Assembly: GCA_017477005.1 (NCBI GenBank)
Contig: JAFUXY010000175.1
Coordinates: forward strand, 1-8,055
Source: Lachnospiraceae bacterium
Lineage (GTDB): Bacteria; Bacillota; Clostridia; Lachnospirales; Lachnospiraceae
Direction: 5' to 3'
DNA length: 8,055 bases
The translations under genes and the position numbers were made by a program. Shown piece by piece: positions 5,059 to 8,055 of the stretch; position 1 is the stretch's first letter, and each line of letters begins with the position of its first letter. The notes below the pieces were generated by a model. It worked only from the letters and a program-made list of their open reading frames with translations. It made no database searches and was not told the origin of the DNA.

Positions 5059-8055
5059 GCCTTCGCCCCCCAGACGACCCAAACTATCTATGAAACGCCG
5101 GGCAATTCCGTACAGTACCCTGGTCTGCACCTCGGGACGCTCCCCATCTGTCCTTGGTTCAAAATCGGTCTGTGCTTCATCAAATATTCGGTTGGCATCC
5201 GCCCGTGCATCTAAATCAAAAGACAACGACACCTCCCGTCCACTGACCTCTGCGATGGATGCTGCAATCTCTTCCATCCGTTCTTCCAACCGCTGCCTCG
5301 TAGCAGAAATACTTGTGGTAATCCGACCATACACCCCATCCGCCTCGCACCGAAATGTTGCGTCCACCACACCGGTATTCTCCATATCAAAAGAGAGCCG
5401 CACCTGTCCCCGCTCCTCCTCATCGGCACGAATGATTCGCAACGAGAGATTGCCGACCGAATCCTCCACCACAATCGGCATCGAGTAGGTCTCTGTCCGC
5501 CTGGCGATCTGCCCCAGGCTTTTGATCTGTTTGATCGTAATCTGCATACCCCGCACGTCAATCGTCCCCACCGGCTGTTCCACGATCATATTTCTCATCA
5601 CGTTCTCGGCGACCTCCTGCAGATGCTGCTGCGCCTTTGCCATTTCCTCCGGCGTACGCACCGACTCGCCGAATTCCCGAATCAGATCCTCCATCACATC
5701 CGACAATCCGACTTCGCCCTCGGCGACACCGTCTGCCTCGGTCCCAAACACCCTGCGGTCATTGTCTTTGAACAGTCTGCGATACATATCGTTTCGATTG
5801 GCAAGCATCTGTGAAAAGGCCTCCAGATTCGCCGGAGTTTGCGCCAGATCGAACCGGGACAAGAAATCGTACACGCTTTCTTCCGCTTTCACCGCCTCCC
5901 GCATGTCCTGTACAAGCACTCTGTTGTACTCCTTCGCCATCCGTTCTTCCTCGGGGTTTTCTGGCATTTCCTCCAAAACCTCTGCAAACCGGTCGGGAGA
6001 CATCTGCTGCCAATCCGCTTCCTCGCCCACCTGCTGAAACCGCTGCGGTGTCAAAAGTTCCCCGGCATCCCTCATCCGCTCCGTCTGAAATGCCATTTCA
6101 ATCTGATCGGTAATCGAAAGGGAGGTTCGCTCGATTTCACCAAATCCGGACTGATCGTCTATGGTATATTCCCTGTTTTGCGCTTTCCTCGTACGAAGCG
6201 CCATCATCAGATTGCCCAACGTAATCTCGGCTCCCTGCGCCAAAAGCTGACCGATCAATGCCCCATCCGTCTTCTCTACCTGATAAATCAGACGATGCAG
6301 ACCGATAAACGCCTCCCTTTCCTCCTCGGAAAGCGCGCCCGTCTGCTCCGCTTTGAATAAAAACTCCGCAAACCTTCCCTCATCCGATTCGCTTCCGGAT
6401 TCCGCTTTGATCGCATCTACCTTTTTATTCAATTCTTCGAGCGACAGATGGAGCGGATTTTCCCCTTGCTGTATCAGCTTCGCAATGGCTCCGGGCGTTA
6501 GATTCTTAAAGGTACGCTGCACCAGTGCATCGTTTGCTTTCACAGCGGCAATGGACTCCACAGAAATTTCCTGTTCGTTATAACCCAAAATACGCACCGC
6601 GCGTCGGTTCGCCGCCGTTGTCTCAAGATGCAGATCCTCCAAAATAGGATCGATATTGGAGAACGCCTTCGCCCTGGAATCTCCCAAATCCCTGCGAATC
6701 TGAGTCCTCATCGTTTCATAGCGTTCATCTGCTTGCTTGTACACCGCAGCTATCTCTCTGCCAGCAGTATGGAGCTCCGAAATTGTCGCATTTGTTAGGC
6801 GAGGCACCTGCCCCAAAAGCGCCGCAGGCATCTGTGAAAGCTCTTCCACCTCTCGGTTTGTTGTTTCAAACAGATCGATCCTCGAAAACAGCTCCTCCTC
6901 CGACACAGCCTGTCCAGGTTCCACGAGCTGTGTTTTGTAAAAGCTCTGTTCTAAATCCTTGAGCCTGTCAACCACATCCGACAATTCCTGGATGTCAATG
7001 GAAATTCCCTGTTTGAGCAAGGCCAGATTGGCCTGCGCCGACATCACAAGCCTGGCCTCCTGCAAAATCCTTTGCGCCCGTACCTCTGCCAACGAGCTAG
7101 ACGGCATTGCCGTTTCCTTTCCTGCCTTTACCGGCTCTTCGGCGGACTCTGTCTCTACCATTTCCACCTTCACCGGCTCTTCGGGTGACTCTGTCTCCGC
7201 TTCTACCTGATCCGATTTGGCGGATTCTAGCGGCCGAAGCCCCCTCTCTTCACGCAGCATTTCTCTCCGCAGATTGTCAATGCTGATACGATCCCCGCGC
7301 TCTGCGACCCTGGCCACCTGTTCTTCCGACACCTGCACAAGCACATCGGCTGCGTCCTTCGCCTGATCCTCCAGAGAAAAACCGGCGACCACATAGGCCT
7401 CTTGCGGCCGCTTTCCTTCTTCAACAGAATGCACGATCGCCGAAAGAGCCAAATCCTCATCGAGATACAGTTCCCTGGTCTGAAGCTCATTCAAATAAGA
7501 CAGATTCTCAGCAGTAATCGGCAGATTTTTTTCGAGCATCCACTGGGTATTCTCCCGCTGTCTGTCGTCTAAAGGCAGATCCACCGTATCCAGCAGCTTC
7601 TCCACCTGAGGCATCAACGCCTCGATCGTCTCTTCTTCGACAGGCATCTCAAAAGAACCAACACTCCCCTGGCTGAACGTCCCTTGATAGACATGTTCAA
7701 TCGTAGGCTCCAGCTCATTCTTCAATAAATATTCCATCGCGGCCGGAGCCAGCTCTTCCTTTTGCCCCAATTCGCTGAACTTCTGCAGCGCCTGCACGCC
7801 GTCGGAAAGGATATCCTCTTCCAGCGGAAGCGCCGCCTTTTCCAACGCAGAGGAAAGCATCGCTTTCATCCTCTCGCTTCCCCCGGTCATTGCGGCAATT
7901 TCTTCGTCAGAGAGCCCTCCCATCGCAGAAATATCCTTGCCGCCCATAGCCAAATGCTTCTTGATCTTGTCAAGGACAGTAATAATCTCATTGGATTCCA
8001 TATCCTCTACGTCAAACCCCTGCTCTTTGGCTTCTGAAAAAACCTCTGTAGAAAA
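5056..8055 (-). CDS. Large acidic helical protein, DUF6240-like, with FliK-like C-terminal domain; 5' end outside window
   Basis: Function not established. The reading frame is open to the right edge (999 codons visible), so the ATG at 8001 is probably internal; it has no properly spaced ribosome binding site. Numbering here is from that ATG (981 residues). No signal peptide, membrane segment or catalytic motif is seen. The protein is acidic and mostly helical, with recurring short units of the form x-I/L-x-T/S-x-x-N/D-L before a helix: LPITAENLSYL (159-169), RISIDNLRREM (238-248), ITLGNLMMAL (593-602), LAQTPANLEAF (719-729). I recall this style from DUF6240 proteins of Lachnospiraceae flagellar loci; the name needs a profile search. 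A Glu/Pro/Val linker with two near-repeats spans 264-292. Residues about 866-929 (VRLSFDMENTGVVDATF, a long Arg/Glu helix, EVSLSFDLD) have the strand-helix-strand layout of the FliK C-terminal domain. No terminator separates it from flagellin. A role in flagellar export or length control is inference. Confidence 0.75.
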   Translation of the reverse strand, partial: FSTEVFSEAKEQGFDVEDMESNEIITVLDKIKKHLAMGGKDISAMGGLSDEEIAAMTGGSERMKAMLSSALEKAALPLEEDILSDGVQALQKFSELGQKEELAPAAMEYLLKNELEPTIEHVYQGTFSQGSVGSFEMPVEEETIEALMPQVEKLLDTVDLPLDDRQRENTQWMLEKNLPITAENLSYLNELQTRELYLDEDLALSAIVHSVEEGKRPQEAYVVAGFSLEDQAKDAADVLVQVSEEQVARVAERGDRISIDNLRREMLREERGLRPLESAKSDQVEAETESPEEPVKVEMVETESAEEPVKAGKETAMPSSSLAEVRAQRILQEARLVMSAQANLALLKQGISIDIQELSDVVDRLKDLEQSFYKTQLVEPGQAVSEEELFSRIDLFETTNREVEELSQMPAALLGQVPRLTNATISELHTAGREIAAVYKQADERYETMRTQIRRDLGDSRAKAFSNIDPILEDLHLETTAANRRAVRILGYNEQEISVESIAAVKANDALVQRTFKNLTPGAIAKLIQQGENPLHLSLEELNKKVDAIKAESGSESDEGRFAEFLFKAEQTGALSEEEREAFIGLHRLIYQVEKTDGALIGQLLAQGAEITLGNLMMALRTRKAQNREYTIDDQSGFGEIERTSLSITDQIEMAFQTERMRDAGELLTPQRFQQVGEEADWQQMSPDRFAEVLEEMPENPEEERMAKEYNRVLVQDMREAVKAEESVYDFLSRFDLAQTPANLEAFSQMLANRNDMYRRLFKDNDRRVFGTEADGVAEGEVGLSDVMEDLIREFGESVRTPEEMAKAQQHLQEVAENVMRNMIVEQPVGTIDVRGMQITIKQIKSLGQIARRTETYSMPIVVEDSVGNLSLRIIRADEEERGQVRLSFDMENTGVVDATFRCEADGVYGRITTSISATRQRLEERMEEIAASIAEVSGREVSLSFDLDARADANRIFDEAQTDFEPRTDGERPEVQTRVLYGIARRFIDSLGRLGGEG
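7130..7197 (-). repeat. Two 26-nt near-identical direct repeats coding the acidic linker
   Basis: Copies at 7130-7155 and 7172-7197 differ at two adjacent bases and lie 42 nt apart. They encode ETESAEEPV and ETESPEEPV, a tandem unit of 14 residues in a Glu/Pro/Val linker between two helical regions of the large protein. This looks like an in-frame duplication of a flexible linker that may vary in copy number between strains. Confidence 0.8.

Noticed and set aside
7999..8001. ATG at 8001 as the true start of the large gene
   Set aside because: The frame stays open for 18 more codons to the window edge, encoding sequence that flows into the protein. The GAGG before the ATG is only 2 nt away, too close to serve as its ribosome site.
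1..8055. CRISPR arrays, tRNA or rRNA genes, transposases or insertion-sequence ends
   Set aside because: No regularly spaced repeats, cloverleaf or ribosomal sequence, or transposase-like protein was found on either strand.

Overview
All genes in this window lie on the minus strand, so transcription runs from the right end (8055) towards position 1. The content suggests a motile, Gram-positive anaerobe of the class Clostridia, most likely family Lachnospiraceae. The reasons are a flagellin/FliS pair whose FliS has the C-terminal tail I associate with that family, a very large acidic protein resembling the DUF6240-type proteins of Lachnospiraceae flagellar loci, a Tad/Flp-pilus pair with a TadZ lacking its P-loop, and strong AGGAGG-type ribosome binding sites. 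Genus and species cannot be assigned by eye.

Region 1 (8055-5056): the 3' part of a very large gene (at least 999 codons, 5' end outside the window) for an acidic, helix-rich soluble protein without recognised catalytic motifs. It carries many degenerate short helical repeats and ends in a domain whose layout resembles the C-terminal domain of the flagellar hook-length protein FliK.

Region 2 (5055-2206): a sigma-D/sigma-28-type promoter starting on the stop codon of the preceding gene, a leader of about 80 nt with a near-consensus CsrA-binding hairpin, and then the most unusual gene here: a 912-residue flagellin. Its two ends are ordinary flagellin D0/D1 domains, but its middle holds a beta-rich region followed by roughly 375 residues of SMC-like charged coiled coil, interrupted by a small beta-hairpin. 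If exported and assembled, the filament should display long coiled-coil projections.

Region 3 (2190-1657): fliS, the flagellin export chaperone, 15 nt downstream of the flagellin stop, followed by a strong intrinsic terminator. Flagellin and FliS thus form a two-gene unit.

Region 4 (1656-1421): an AT-rich intergenic stretch with a perfect 8+8 bp dyad whose core fits the Gram-positive LexA box, several -10-like boxes, and a possible 19-codon leader peptide that ends in an ATGA overlap with a downstream ATG.

Region 5 (1420-1): the start of a Tad/Flp type IV pilus operon: a short A24 prepilin peptidase (TadV/CpaA-like) coupled by a 4-nt ATGA overlap to a TadZ/CpaE-like protein that runs off the left edge. 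The window therefore joins the end of a flagellar filament module to the start of a pilus module.
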